Shown: in pieces, positions 40,001 through 49,048 of the stretch | Position numbering within the stretch: the stretch's first letter is position 1 | Layout: each line of letters opens with the position of its first letter | Made by a program: the position numbers and the translations under genes | NCBI RefSeq assembly: GCF_002775205.1 | Contig: NC_036444.1 | Span: 434,001 to 498,000 of the forward strand | Reading direction: 5' to 3' | DNA from: Xiphophorus maculatus | Taxonomy: Eukaryota > Chordata > Actinopteri > Cyprinodontiformes > Poeciliidae | DNA length: 64,000 nt | The notes under the pieces: model-generated | What the model saw: only the letters and a program-made list of their open reading frames with translations | Told to the model about the DNA's origin: nothing | Database searches by the model: none

Positions 40001-43000
40001 AGCTAAATATTTAAACTAGATGGTAAACTAAATTTTTAGTTACATAATATTTAGTCAGTAGGCTAATGATTTAGCTCCAAACTAGTTAGCTCTGAGTTAG
40101 CTAAATACATAGTTTACAAACACAATATTTAGCTAGCTCCTCGCTACAAATTTGAGCTAAATATCTAGCTAGTAAATATTTTGCTTGCTAAATAAATATT
40201 TACTTTGAAACTATGACATTTATAAATGAATGAATGATATGGTGAAAACATGACACTGAAAAATTGCTCCCATATTTTCCTCCTTTAACAGACCAGATCA
40301 TTGCTGTTAGCTTTTGACCGTTAACTTTACAAACGGCAGCCCGTAAATATTTACTCATCCTCACCAGAGGTCCCAGCGTTTCCCGTTCTGGAAGAAGAGC
40401 GAGTGATTGTAGACTTTCTATCTTTGTTTTTTCTTACTGTATTTCACTGGGTGTTTGTGTTACTTGTTTATCTGTAAATTCGTGTTAGTTTCGTCACGTT
40501 TTAAGGGGTTTTTGTGGGTTCAGGTGTGGCCGTCAGGCCGGCGTCTTAGGACGCCATGGTGGTTGTTGGTGGTGGGTCTTTCTCCACGCTGACACGGAAG
40601 AATGGCATCAAGGTGGGTGCTGGTTCTCCGTGCAGCGTGGAGGAAGTTTGTTTGGCAGTGGGTGAGGTGATTGGGCACGGGAATATTAGGTCTGCAGCAC
40701 GAATGAATGGAGCGGTGGTGTTGTTTGTGGAGAAGGTTGAGCAGGCTCAACAGTTGGTGAAGGAGGGCGTTGCTGTGAATGGTTTGTTTTTGCAAGTGTT
40801 GCCATTAACACTGCCAGCGACTAAAGTGACTCTGTCAAATGTGCCACCGTTCATCAGCGATGACTTTTTGATTAAAGAGTTGTCAAGGCACGGTAAGGTG
40901 GTGTCACCGCTTAGAAAAGTTCCTACGGGGTGCAAATCACCTCTTCTAAAACATGGCGTCTCCCACAGAAGACAATTATTTATGATTTTAAATCGTAAAG
41001 ACGAGGAGCTAAATCTAAGATTTCATGTTAAGGTAGATGAGTTTGATCATATGTTGTTTGCCACATCTTCTAACATGAAGTGCTTTGGTTGCGGTAAAGA
41101 GGGCCACATTGTAAAGATGTGTCCCGACAGGGCCGGGCCGGCCCCGCCGGCCTCGGCGAAGCAGCAACCCGCTGCTGCTAAGCAGGTGGGGGACCCACCT
41201 AGTGAGGCTGGAGCGGCGCATTCGCCACCCCGCGGTGGCGAATGCGGAAGAGCCCGCTGCCGCTGCGGAGGAATCCGCTGCCAATGCGGAAGAGCCTGCT
41301 GAGGAAGAGCCTGCAGATGGTTTGGTTGAGGAGGTGTCGGTAGTGGACAGTGAGACGAGTGTGCGTGTGAGAAAGGACGGGGGCACGGTGGTGATGGTGA
41401 AGGTGTGGAGGGAGGACAGGAGGAGGTGAAGGACAGTGAGGAGCATTTAGTGTGTGGGGACCAGGGAGGGACAGGTGAGGTGGAGGTAGGAGGACAGAAT
41501 GAAAGGAGGAACAGTGTAGAGTCGGTTTTGGGAACTGGATTGGAGGGAGAGACAGAGGAGGTGATGGAAGTGGAGGCTTCTGCCCCGGTAAAGAGGCGAA
41601 GCAAAAGGAGGAATGTGGTGGCTGCTGTGCAGGCCAGCAGGCAGGTCAGCAAGCTGGCTGGAGAGAGGAGGGAGGTGTCGGACAGCAGCGACGCTGAGAG
41701 CTGGTTCTCTGACACCAGCGAGGCGTCAGTGACTCAAACAAGTAGTAAAGAACCAAGATACCCTGTCGAGTCTTACAGAACGTTTTTAAAACAAACTAAA
41801 GGGCTGAAAGGAGTAAAGATAGAAAGTTATTTTCCAGATCTGAGAATCTTTTACTCCTCTGCGAGACATCACATTAGGAACAACGAAGTATCGGGTTTTG
41901 AAAAGACAGAAATATTTAGATTAAAGAAAGCAATGTCAAAAGCGAGAAAACTTTTTTGAGTAAAAATGATGCACAGTGATTTTTTAGTATTTTTATTATT
42001 ATTATTTTTTATAGTCTTTTTGTGTGTTGGTTTTAGCTTCTTACCCAATATGGATTGTTTTAAAATCGCAACTTTGAATCTTAAAGGGGCGAGGGAGGCT
42101 GAGAAACGGGCTTTGATTTACCAAACACTGAACCAAAAGAAAATCGATGTTATTTATTTACAGGAAACTCATAGTGATCATTTAATTGAGACGGACTGGG
42201 GCAGAGAGTGGAGGGGGGAGGTCATTTTAAGCCACGGCGCCTCCCAGAGTGCAGGGGTGGGCTTCCTGTTCTCTAAGGCTTTCACCCCAAACTCAATAGA
42301 AGTAGAGCATGTCGTTCAAGGGAGGTGTCTTTTAGTTAAAGCAAAGTTTGATATTTTTAGTCTGGTTTTTATTAATATTTATGCTCCGACCACCAATGCA
42401 GAGAAAAAGCGTTTTTTTGAACAAATTGGGGAAAGGTTGGGTGATTGTGGGTCTGAGGATTATGTTTTTATAGGCGGGGATTTTAATTGTACAGAAAACG
42501 AGTTTTTAGATCGTAATCATGCAGAGCTGCATCCGGCGGCCCAACATGCTCTGCGGCGGCTGGTCTCGTCTCACGGCCTGGTGGACGTATGGAGGAGGAT
42601 GAACAGGCTCCAGGCAGTACACATGGTCCCACATTAAGGAAAACCGAATCTCTTTAGCTCGACTTGACCGGTTTTATTGTTTTAAACACCATTTTAACGT
42701 GTTGAAAACATGCCAGATTTTACCGGTGGCTTTTACCGATCATTCGTTGCTTTTAGGTGTTTTTAATAGAAACATTTTACCTAGGAGCGCTTACTGGCAT
42801 TTTAACTCAGCTTTAACTTATGATCAGGGTTTTAAGGAGATTTTAGGTTATTTTTGGACTGGTTTTAGGCAAAGAAAGTCCGATTTTACTTGTCTGAGAC
42901 AGTGGTGGGACCATGGGAAAGTTCAGATAAAACTGCTGAGTCAGCAGCACACCCTTAATGTCACCAGTGACATTACCGGATCTATCAGGGATCTGGAGAT

Positions 43001-46000
43001 GAACATCGTGGAATTAGAACAACTTAGTGAATCCACAGGAAGTCGAGAGTACATTGAAGCTCTCAGATCAAAAAGGCTAGTTTTAGCAAACCTGCTGGAG
43101 AATAAAGTCCAAGGCGCTTTGGTCAGGTCCCGGGTCCAGAACATCACAGAGATGGATGCTCCCTCTGGCTTTTTCTTCAGCTTGGAGAGGAAACACGGGC
43201 AGAGGAAGCAGATCCACTCTCTGCTGTCGGACACGGGGCAGCAACTGAGTGAACCAGGGCAGATCAGGAGGAGGGCTGTGGATTTTTACCGTTCTCTGTT
43301 CCACAGCGAATATGAGGAGAACGAGGAACGTTTAGAGGAGTTCTGCTGTGAACTGCCTCAGGTCTCCGAAGAGACCAGAACCGACCTGGAGCGCCCCCTG
43401 GGGCTTCAAGAACTCCACACAGCCCTCCTCAGCATGCAGGGCCAGAAGTCCCCGGGCATTGACGGGCTCACTGTGGAGTTTTACAAGGCCTACTGGGATC
43501 TTCTGGCCCAAGATTTGCTCGACGTCTACAACGAGTGTCTGCACACTGGTTCACTCCCCTTGTCCTGCTGAAGGGCGGTCATCACCCTGCTGCCCAAAAA
43601 GGGGAACTTGCAGGAGATAAAGAACTGGCGCCCTGTGTCCCTCCTCTGCACCGACTATAAGATCCTCTCCAAGGCCCTGGCCACGAGGCTGGGGAAGGCT
43701 ATGGAGCAGGTCATCCACCGGGATCAGACCTATTGCGTCCCCAGCAGGTCCATGGTAGATAATATCTACCTAATTCGGGATGTTTTGGAGGTCTCCGGTT
43801 CATTGGGTTTGAAGACTGGCTTGATTTCACTAGATCAAGAAAAGGCATTCGACCGCGTCGAACACGGCTTCCTCTGGGAAACCATGAGGAGGTTCGGGTT
43901 CAGCGAGGGTCTTATCGCCAAGATCCAGGTTCTGTACAGTGGCATTGAGAGTGTGCTGAAGATCAACGGTAGCCTGTGTGCTCCTTTTAGGGTGTGTAGA
44001 GGCGTTCGACAGGGCTGCGCGCTCTCGGGGATGCTCTACGCACTCTCCCTGGAACCCCTCCTCCGGAAAATACGCTCGAGTGTTTATGGTCTGGTTTTAC
44101 CTGGTTTTAAGGACAATATGGTTTTATCTGCCTACGCTGACGATGTTGTTGATTTTGTAAAAGATCAGCAAGACGTCACTGTTTTAACCAAGATCACTGA
44201 AAAGTTTTTTACTCTGTCCGCTGCGAGGGTGAACTGGGGAAAGAGTGCAGCCCTGGCCGTCGGCGAGTGGCCTGCAGGGCTCCCAGTTCTCCCTCAGGGT
44301 CTTTTATGGAAGAAGGACGGTTTTAAATATCTTGGTGTGTTTTTAGGCAATAAATATATTGTGAACAAGAACTGGGACGACATTGAGCAAAAAATAAAAA
44401 ATAAACTGTCAAAATGGAAGTGGCTTCACCCACAAATGTCCTACCGGGGCAGAGTGTTGGTGTTAAACAACCTTGTCGCTTCACAGCTGTGGCACAAGCT
44501 CTCTGTTTTAGACCCACCGTCTGGCTTAATTGTAAAGATTCAGTCAGAGATGGTAAACTTTTTTTGGAACAGTCTGGAACGGTGCCACAGTCAGTTTTAT
44601 TTTTACTGAGAGAGGGGGGCCAGGGCCTTGTCCACCTGGCTAGTAGAACAGCTACCGTGCGTTTACAGTTCCTGCAAAAGTTTCTTACAAGATCTCCTGT
44701 ATGGAAAGATGTGGCCAGCTGCATCCTCAGACGTGTGAATTAGACTTAAATAACAGCAGCGCAAAAGTGCTGTTTAGATACTGTGTAAAGATCCTACACA
44801 AGAGAACTCTCTGCAAAAGATCCGTCAGCGTGTGGAGCGACAGACTCGGAGGACAGAAACCTCAATGGAGGACTTTATACAAGCCTCCAATCAAAAAACG
44901 GACTGGTGATCTGCAGTGGCGGATTTTGCACGGCGCTATCGCCACAAACTCGTTTTTATCGGTCATCAGTCCTGGGGTTTTAAACGAGTGTCCATTTTGC
45001 AGTTTGTCTGAGAGTGTGTTTCATGTTTTTACAGATTGTGTACGGTTAACTAGTTTTTTTAATTTTTTAATGAGCGTTTTTAGCCTTTTTGGAATGGTTT
45101 TTACCAATTCCCTTTTTATTAACGGTGTACATCACTGTCGATCCACAAGTTTTAAATCTTGTCTTTTAAATTTTTTAATAGCCGAAGCCAAAATGGCTAT
45201 TTATATAACTCGACGAGACAAAATGCAGGCTGGACCTCAACTCGACGTGGTGGCTCTGTGGAAGGTCAATATTAAGGCCAGGTTGAGATTAGAGTTTTGT
45301 TTCTACAGAGCCACCAGGAATCTGAGGGGTTTTTTAGAACTGTGGGGTTTTCATAATGTATTGTGCACCATTTCCGATCAGGGAGACCTAAAATATAATA
45401 AGCTGCTATTGTAAATATTTATTGTGTTTTTAGTGTCCTTTGACCTGATCATGTATTGTTTTTATTGTTAAAATATTGTGCAATAAATGTTTTGTTAAAA
45501 ATAAAAAAAAAATCTTCTTCTTCTACTTCTTCTTCCCTCAGTTATATTCGCTGTTACTACTTTGCGGTGAAAACTCTGATCACCATCGGCGGTCTGCCGG
45601 ATCCCACCTCCCTGTTTGAGATCGTCTTCCAGCTCATCAACTACTTCGTTGGAGTCTTTGCCTTCTCCATCATGATTGGTCAGGTAGGTGTGGTCGCTTA
45701 GCTGCACTCCTGGTGTCAAACCAGCAACCGCTGCCTTGCTTGTGTGTCAGATGCGTGATGTTGTCGGTGCGGCCACCGCGGCTCAGACCTACTACCGCAC
45801 CTGCATGGACAACACTATCAAATACATGACATCCTACCACATACCCAAAGACGTCCAGAACCGCGTCAAGACCTGGTACAACTACACCTGGCAGTCACAA
45901 GGCATGCTGGGTAAGGAGAGCGCCACCTGTTGGTGGTTGGTGACCTGAGCTGCTGTTAATGCTTCACATCTGGATGTTTGTCTCCAGATGAACAGGAGCT

Positions 46001-47940
46001 TCTGACCCAGCTGCCAGATAAAATGCGTCTGGACATCGCTGTAGACGTCAACTACTCCATCGTGAGTAAAGTCCCTCTGTTCCAGGTGAGGAAGTGCTAA
46101 AGTCACCTGCCGGGTGTTAACCTGAGTCTGCTCATGCTGGTGTCATGGCTGCTGGTGTGAAGAACCAAAGTGTCTTCCTGCATCCCAGGGCTGTGACAGG
46201 CAGATGATCTTTGACATGCTGAAGAGTCTGCGCTCAGTCGTCTACCTGCCTGGAGATTACGTCTGCAAAAAGGTAAACCTCCCCTCTGAAAGCTAGCATG
46301 AGCCGCTAGCGTCATGCCTGACCGTGTGCTTGCTTCCTGCCCCCCCAGGGCGAAGTGGGTCGGGAGATGTACATCATCAAAGCAGGGGAGGTGCAGGTAG
46401 TTGGAGGTCCGGATGAGAGGACGGTGTTCGCTACGCTGAGAGCAGGATCCGTGTTTGGAGAGATAAGGTACAGAAAACTGCAAGGTTTCATGATACCGTA
46501 AAATCAGACATGTAGTTAGAGTGACTCAGATGGATGTTTCTGCCTAGAGTCGGACTGAAGCTGAAGACGTTCTGCCTGACCCGGTTCTGCTTGGGGAGTT
46601 GGAGCTCCTGCTCTCTGAGCAGTTATTTTATTATTTTAGTTTATATCTTTAATTCCTCTGATTCTTCATTTTCACCTGAGCTTCCTAATAAGAACAAGTG
46701 GAAAAGTGAAAAACCTTCAATAATAAGAAATAGGAAACAACCTGTAGAGAGTCAGATTAACTTGCCAGATGTGGCACAGTTCAGATTGTTTTTCGTCCAT
46801 TCGGGTTTGTGTCGTGTTACTCTGAACGCAGCCCGACAGGCAGCAAAGTCTGACAGGCAGCAAAGTCTGACAGGCAGCAAAGTCTGACAGGCTGGATGTT
46901 CCAACAAATCTCCTTCACTTCCTCCTGTTTGGACCGGCTTTCTGTGTTTCTGATGGGCCGTCATCATGATCAAGCTGTCTGGTTCTCAGTTTGCTAGCGG
47001 TGGGCGGAGTCAACCGGCGCACGGCCAACGTGATCGCTCATGGGTTTGCCAACCTGTTCATCCTGGACAAGAAAGACCTGAACGAGATCCTTGTCCACTA
47101 CCCCGAGTCCAAGAAGCTGCTGCGCAAGAAGGCCAGGTTAGCATCCAGATTATCTTCCGACGCCTGCTGCATTCCTCCTTTACCTCTTTCTGTAACACCT
47201 TTTCACCACAGGAAGATGCTTAATAAGGGAAAAAAGCCTGAACCCAAAGTGGAACCTAAGGAACCGGCTCCGGTACCGGTAGCTTCTCTCAGGCCCGAGA
47301 CGCCCAGACTGCTGCGAGCGGCTCTGGAGATGACGGAGAGGTCGTCTGGACTGAAAGGAGCTCTGGCTCGGGTCAAAGAGAGGAGCAGCAAGTCCAGCAT
47401 CTCACTGCAGGTAAACACCTCAGAGATTCAGCTGCTAGCTAGCAAGCTATCCCGTTAGGTCCATGTTTAACTGTTTCATTGGGATTTATGAAACAAGGAA
47501 CACAAAGTAGAGCAGAGCTGGGAAGTTTTACAGCCAGAGCTACGATGCATGGTTCATATTAGAGCAGATTCATGGATGAGAATGGCCTAGTCAAAGCCCA
47601 GACTTGAATTCAGCAGAGAACGTGTGAGGAAAGTTGTTTCATGAAGGTTTCAGTCTGCAGACATTCAGAGCTGCTGGAAACGAGCATGAAGCATGTTAGT
47701 GATGGACTTCCTGTCCTCCGTCTCCTCCAGCGGTCCCTCTCCGCCTCGCTGCGACCTCCGGACCCCGTCCTCAGCCCCGGACCGGACCCGGACACGTCCC
47801 TCTCTGCCAGCTCCACGACGCTTCGCTCAGCTTCTCGGAGCTGCAACCCTGCAGATTTTCCTCCTGCACAGCTGCAGCGCGGCGCTGCGGGATGGGATGA
47901 GAGTGAGGATGAGTGGGATGAAGGAGGAAGAGGGAAGTGA
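14783..47940 (+). CDS. cngb1: Rod cyclic nucleotide-gated channel subunit beta-1, with GARP region; apparent frameshift in exon 17
   Basis: Beta subunit of the cGMP-gated cation channel of rod outer segments. Exons: 14783-14855, 14940-14985, 15064-15169, 15398-15417, 15497-15608, 17471-17495, 17558-17675, 18145-18251, 18331-18391, 19052-19127, 19221-19245, 21697-22006, 22080-22256, 24109-24156, 26918-27119, 28841-28871, 29081-29750, 30709-30919 (or from 30679), 31726-31761, 36800-36963, 38283-38459, 38537-38745, 38881-38931, 39011-39097, 39195-39259, 39559-39681, 45542-45683, 45751-45910, 45988-46085, 46189-46272, 46349-46467, 46990-47136, 47212-47410, 47731-47940. The GARP part has four short repeats ([56 protein letters not shown]), then acidic EP-repeat exons. 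Next come the calmodulin-type site [20 protein letters not shown], the membrane domain ([20 protein letters not shown]), the beta-type pore [11 protein letters not shown], the C-linker and a complete cNMP-binding domain. Exon 17 is one base too long and stops at 29518. The start ATG is a choice; the ATG within VMGW (about 15080) resembles the mammalian start. Confidence 0.9.
16319..17237 (+). mobile_element. Non-autonomous hAT element with BED-finger remnant
   Basis: Lies in cngb1 intron 5. The left end reads TAGTGATGTGTCGG and the right end, reverse complemented, reads TAGTGATGGGATTTTCGG. The flanks are TTATAAAC (16311-16318) and TTATAAAG (17238-17245), an 8-bp target duplication with one difference. 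Subterminal AAGAGCCGGCTCT palindromes occur near both ends. At 16873-17058 a 61-codon frame ([10 protein letters not shown], then KVSISY) resembles the N-terminal BED zinc finger of hAT transposases. The rest of the transposase is gone, so the copy cannot move itself. Confidence 0.8.
19266..19592. repeat. 23-bp minisatellite in cngb1 intron 11
   Basis: About 14 tandem copies of a unit like GTCAGTAGTTTAGGAAACAG plus GCG. The copies vary at GTAGATTAGG and GTATATTCGG positions. The array begins about 20 bases after the exon 11 donor. Confidence 0.9.
19877..20080. repeat. 11-bp minisatellite (TCACTGGGANC) in cngb1 intron 11
   Basis: About 18 tandem units of TCACTGGGATC, TCACTGGGAGC and TCACTGGGACC. 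Because 11 is not a multiple of three, all frames stay open across it, which creates a spurious long reading frame. Confidence 0.9.
20475..20640 (+). repeat. tRNA-derived SINE fragment in cngb1 intron 11
   Basis: Has a box-A-like TGGCGCAGTTGGTAACTCTG and a box-B GGGTTCGATTCCCGG about 30 bases later. It continues into GCATGTTCTCCCTGTGCG and GGTTTCCTCCCACAGTCCAG. This is the usual order in fish tRNA-derived SINEs. No clear tail or target duplication was found. Confidence 0.6.
22300..24098. repeat. 1.8-kb minisatellite in cngb1 intron 13
   Basis: About 100 tandem copies of an 18-bp unit (CTGACTGACTGTTTTAAC). Variants are a 14-bp unit lacking one CTGA, and units with TTTTATC, TTTTATT or CCTAACTG. 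The array starts about 45 bases after the exon 13 donor and ends about 10 bases before the exon 14 acceptor, so it fills nearly the whole intron. Confidence 0.97.
24896..24925. repeat. (ATT)n microsatellite
   Basis: Short run of ATT units in cngb1 intron 14. Confidence 0.8.
27157..28774. repeat. 1.6-kb minisatellite in cngb1 intron 15
   Basis: About 80 copies of a strict 20-bp unit (AACTGGGTTCGTTCCTGGTT). Almost all variation falls at three positions: GTTCG/GATCG, GTTCC/CTCC and GGTT/GGCT. The array starts about 37 bases after the exon 15 donor and fills most of the intron. Confidence 0.97.
28927..29073. repeat. 29-bp minisatellite before cngb1 exon 17
   Basis: About five tandem copies of a unit starting CTCTGATTGGCTCTTCCTG. 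It runs up to within about 10 bases of the exon 17 acceptor and supplies the pyrimidine-rich tract. Confidence 0.9.
30573..30611. repeat. (ATTC)n microsatellite in cngb1 intron 17
   Basis: About ten tandem TTCA units, about 70-100 bases before the exon 18 acceptor. Confidence 0.9.
32089..32274 (-). mobile_element. Full-length tRNA-derived SINE, antisense to cngb1
   Basis: Read on the minus strand, the element begins GGGCGTGGCGTAGCGGTTAG (box A) and has box B GGGTTCGACTCCCGG about 60 bases further on. It ends in a run of A (a T-run on the plus strand at about 32089-32100). A duplicated GCTAATCAC flanks it at 32080-32088 and 32275-32283, as expected after target-primed insertion. It lies in cngb1 intron 19. 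Confidence 0.85.
34189..34496 (-). repeat. LTR (3' copy relative to the element)
   Basis: 308-bp terminal direct repeat, preceded by the CCAGG target duplication. It lies next to the polypurine tract and contains the AATAAACACAG block. Confidence 0.88.
34518..35714 (-). CDS. Proline-rich repeat protein of the LTR element
   Basis: One intact 398-codon frame fills almost the whole internal region. It starts 20 bases inside the 5' LTR and ends 21 bases before the 3' LTR. The first 60 residues or so are ordinary and mildly acidic ([20 protein letters not shown], then [19 protein letters not shown]). The remainder is low-complexity: Arg/Pro repeats of the type [16 protein letters not shown], followed by many copies of VPPETPC or VPTETPC. 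The position fits a gag-like product, but I see no zinc knuckle or major homology region. Overlapping frames on both strands stay open only because the repeats lack stops. I do not know its function. Confidence 0.55.
   Translation of the reverse strand: MVREQHDQEAWFQQQLELAQRDLYKDVEILPSPLLLEEMGLDSDYTLAINKCLIPPVTTPKPSGFGPRRYSRRGRQRREPPVNPAPRRLPDPSPPLSARRQRREPPADPAPRRFPEAPPPLPGRRQRREPPVHPAPRRLPEPQPVPRLRCGSPPQPVPRPHPCVPPETPCVPPETPCVPPETPCVPPETPCVPPETPCVPPETETPSVPPETETQSLSVPPETQTPCVPTETPCVPTETPCVPTETPSVPPETETPCAPTETQSLSVPPETQTPCAPTETPTLCAPPETLPRGARRRRLWAAPGTHHSRLQRRGRPPDHLRGSRHRGRPPDHRQTTSVVPASFASAHPVGSFLFVFGLLAFLCFCPQWWVVFCFFWTLAPRPAPLRPPLLCFCFVGVW
35735..36042 (-). repeat. LTR (5' copy relative to the element)
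   Basis: 308-bp partner of the repeat at 34189-34496. Its outer end TGACA is followed by the CCAGG target duplication. Its inner end reads TATCA instead of TGTCA. Confidence 0.88.
36210..36292. repeat. MITE-like fragment
   Basis: The text GGGCCACATAAAAAGCTACGG and GGGCCAGATTTGGCCCCTGG resembles the subterminal part of abundant fish hAT-type MITEs. Related scraps occur near 26810-26870, 30060-30100 and 34035-34080. No ends or duplications can be defined. Confidence 0.35.
36977..37059. repeat. (CA)n microsatellite after cngb1 exon 20
   Basis: About 41 CA units, starting 13 bases downstream of the donor of the calmodulin-site exon (36800-36963). CA-rich tracts close to donors can act as splicing enhancers through hnRNP L. 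That is known for other genes and is only a possibility here. Confidence 0.95.
40556..41959 (+). pseudogene. LINE ORF1 (nucleic-acid-binding protein), frameshifted
   Basis: Starts [17 protein letters not shown] and contains the zinc knuckle [15 protein letters not shown] at about 41081-41125, after a region that looks like a partial RNA-binding fold. The frame breaks near 41235, within a repeat of GCGGAAGAG-type units that encodes Ala/Glu-rich sequence. It is regained near 41400 and then runs to a TGA at 41957-41959. The C-terminal part is acidic, then basic ([11 protein letters not shown]), ending [11 protein letters not shown]. Two frame changes make this a pseudogene. Confidence 0.8.
42050..45414 (+). 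pseudogene. LINE ORF2 (endonuclease plus reverse transcriptase), disrupted
   Basis: The N-terminal endonuclease shows [25 protein letters not shown] and GGDFNCTEN. The reverse transcriptase shows [16 protein letters not shown], the fingers region [10 protein letters not shown], the palm [26 protein letters not shown] and the catalytic AYADDVV at about 44131-44151. The C-terminal part has a Cys/His pattern ([17 protein letters not shown]). Defects: frameshift near 42610-42640, an in-frame TGA at 43569-43571 (a probable CGA-to-TGA change, since the flanks read LSC and [11 protein letters not shown]), and frameshifts near 44578 and 44738. The start could also be the ATG at 41966. Confidence 0.85.
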
Positions 47941-49048
47941 TTGGAGGAGATGAAGAGGTGATGAAGCTCATTTCATAGTTGGGTCAGACACTCCTGGTTC
48001 TCCAGAAATGAAAGTCTGGTCTTTGTTTTGTTATTGTTTGGTACAAATTTACTAAAATAATAACTGGCCTTATAATAAGTGGAATCACTGCTGCAGCTCA
48101 ACCTGAGACACTCCTCTATTGATTTTTAACTAGAACAATATTAATATCAAAGATGTCAACATTGCATTTTATTCTGTAAAATTATCTGTGAATGTAAAAT
48201 AACTATCATCAATCTTTCTGATTATTGTCTCAATATTTTATCTACGTTTTACTTTGAATGCTTTATGCTCATTTTGTATAAATGTTTTACTCTGAATTTT
48301 AGATGAAACATATTTACTTATTATACAATAAGCTGAATGTCCTGAGATATTAAAGCATCCTGATATTGCTGCTGTCAATATGTTTATGTTTTATGTGATG
48401 TAAGAACTGTTTATTATATATATATATAGATTTCTCTCTCTATATATATCTATAATAAACAAACTGCATATAAAGTATTGCACTGACAACCAGTTTCTTT
48501 TCATTTCTGTTATTATGAGTCTTACAATGAAATAAAATAAAGTTCTCTGTGAAAAGTTCCTCAGCTAAAGTAACCCTGTACAGAAATCTACATTTAATTA
48601 CACTCAAAAATATGAAAATAGTTATTCATACGTTTCTGTATATCAGAGAAGAAGTTACACTTAGATTTTATGATAAAACGGCCTGCTATAACCTTGCCAT
48701 ATCGTGACGCCGGAGCGTCAGCTGTTGCCTAACAACGCAACCGCCAATCACAGAAGAGATTCCCTCAGCGTGGCGCGAAGCCCCGCCTCTTTGTGGTCAG
48801 CTGACCGAAGTGAGGCGAAGCAGCTTTTTGTGGAGAGTCGCTGCGGCTCCGCGGCGTTACAGGTGAAAATGAGCTTTTATTGTGATGTCAGGAGGTAAAG
48901 CTGCGCTTCATTAACGTCTCCTGAGCGGAAATCAACAGGATTTATTAAAAAATGAGAGGAGCCGCCATGTTTCCTTCTCTCTGAGGAAACTAGCTTCAGA
49001 GCTAAAGTTAGAGAGCGGAGATGATCTGGGTTTGCTAACATCGAGGCG
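47941..49048. other. cngb1 3'UTR and fbxl9 5' region
   Basis: AT-rich from 47941 to about 48690, with AATAAA at 48453 and 48531, the likely cngb1 poly(A) signals, and an AT/CT palindromic stretch at about 48413-48460. From 48700 to 49048 the DNA becomes GC-rich with many CpGs (GCGTCAGC, GTGGCGCGAAG, GCTCCGCGGCG). This is the probable promoter and 5'UTR of fbxl9. No further gene is visible. Confidence 0.5.

Larger units (their letters stand above)
40370..45512 (+). mobile_element. Tx1-like LINE, decayed, in the cngb1 intron before the pore exon
   Basis: A two-ORF non-LTR retrotransposon in the same orientation as cngb1. ORF1 (40556-41959) carries a CCHC knuckle. ORF2 (42050-45414) has an apurinic-type endonuclease and a reverse transcriptase. 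Together they resemble the Tx1-like branch of the L1 group. The 3'UTR is short and ends in an A-rich tail (45495-45512). The 5' boundary is not visible; I place it near 40370 only because the AT-rich CTAAATATTTAG-type intron sequence stops before there. Several frame changes and one stop show the copy is inactive. Confidence 0.85.
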
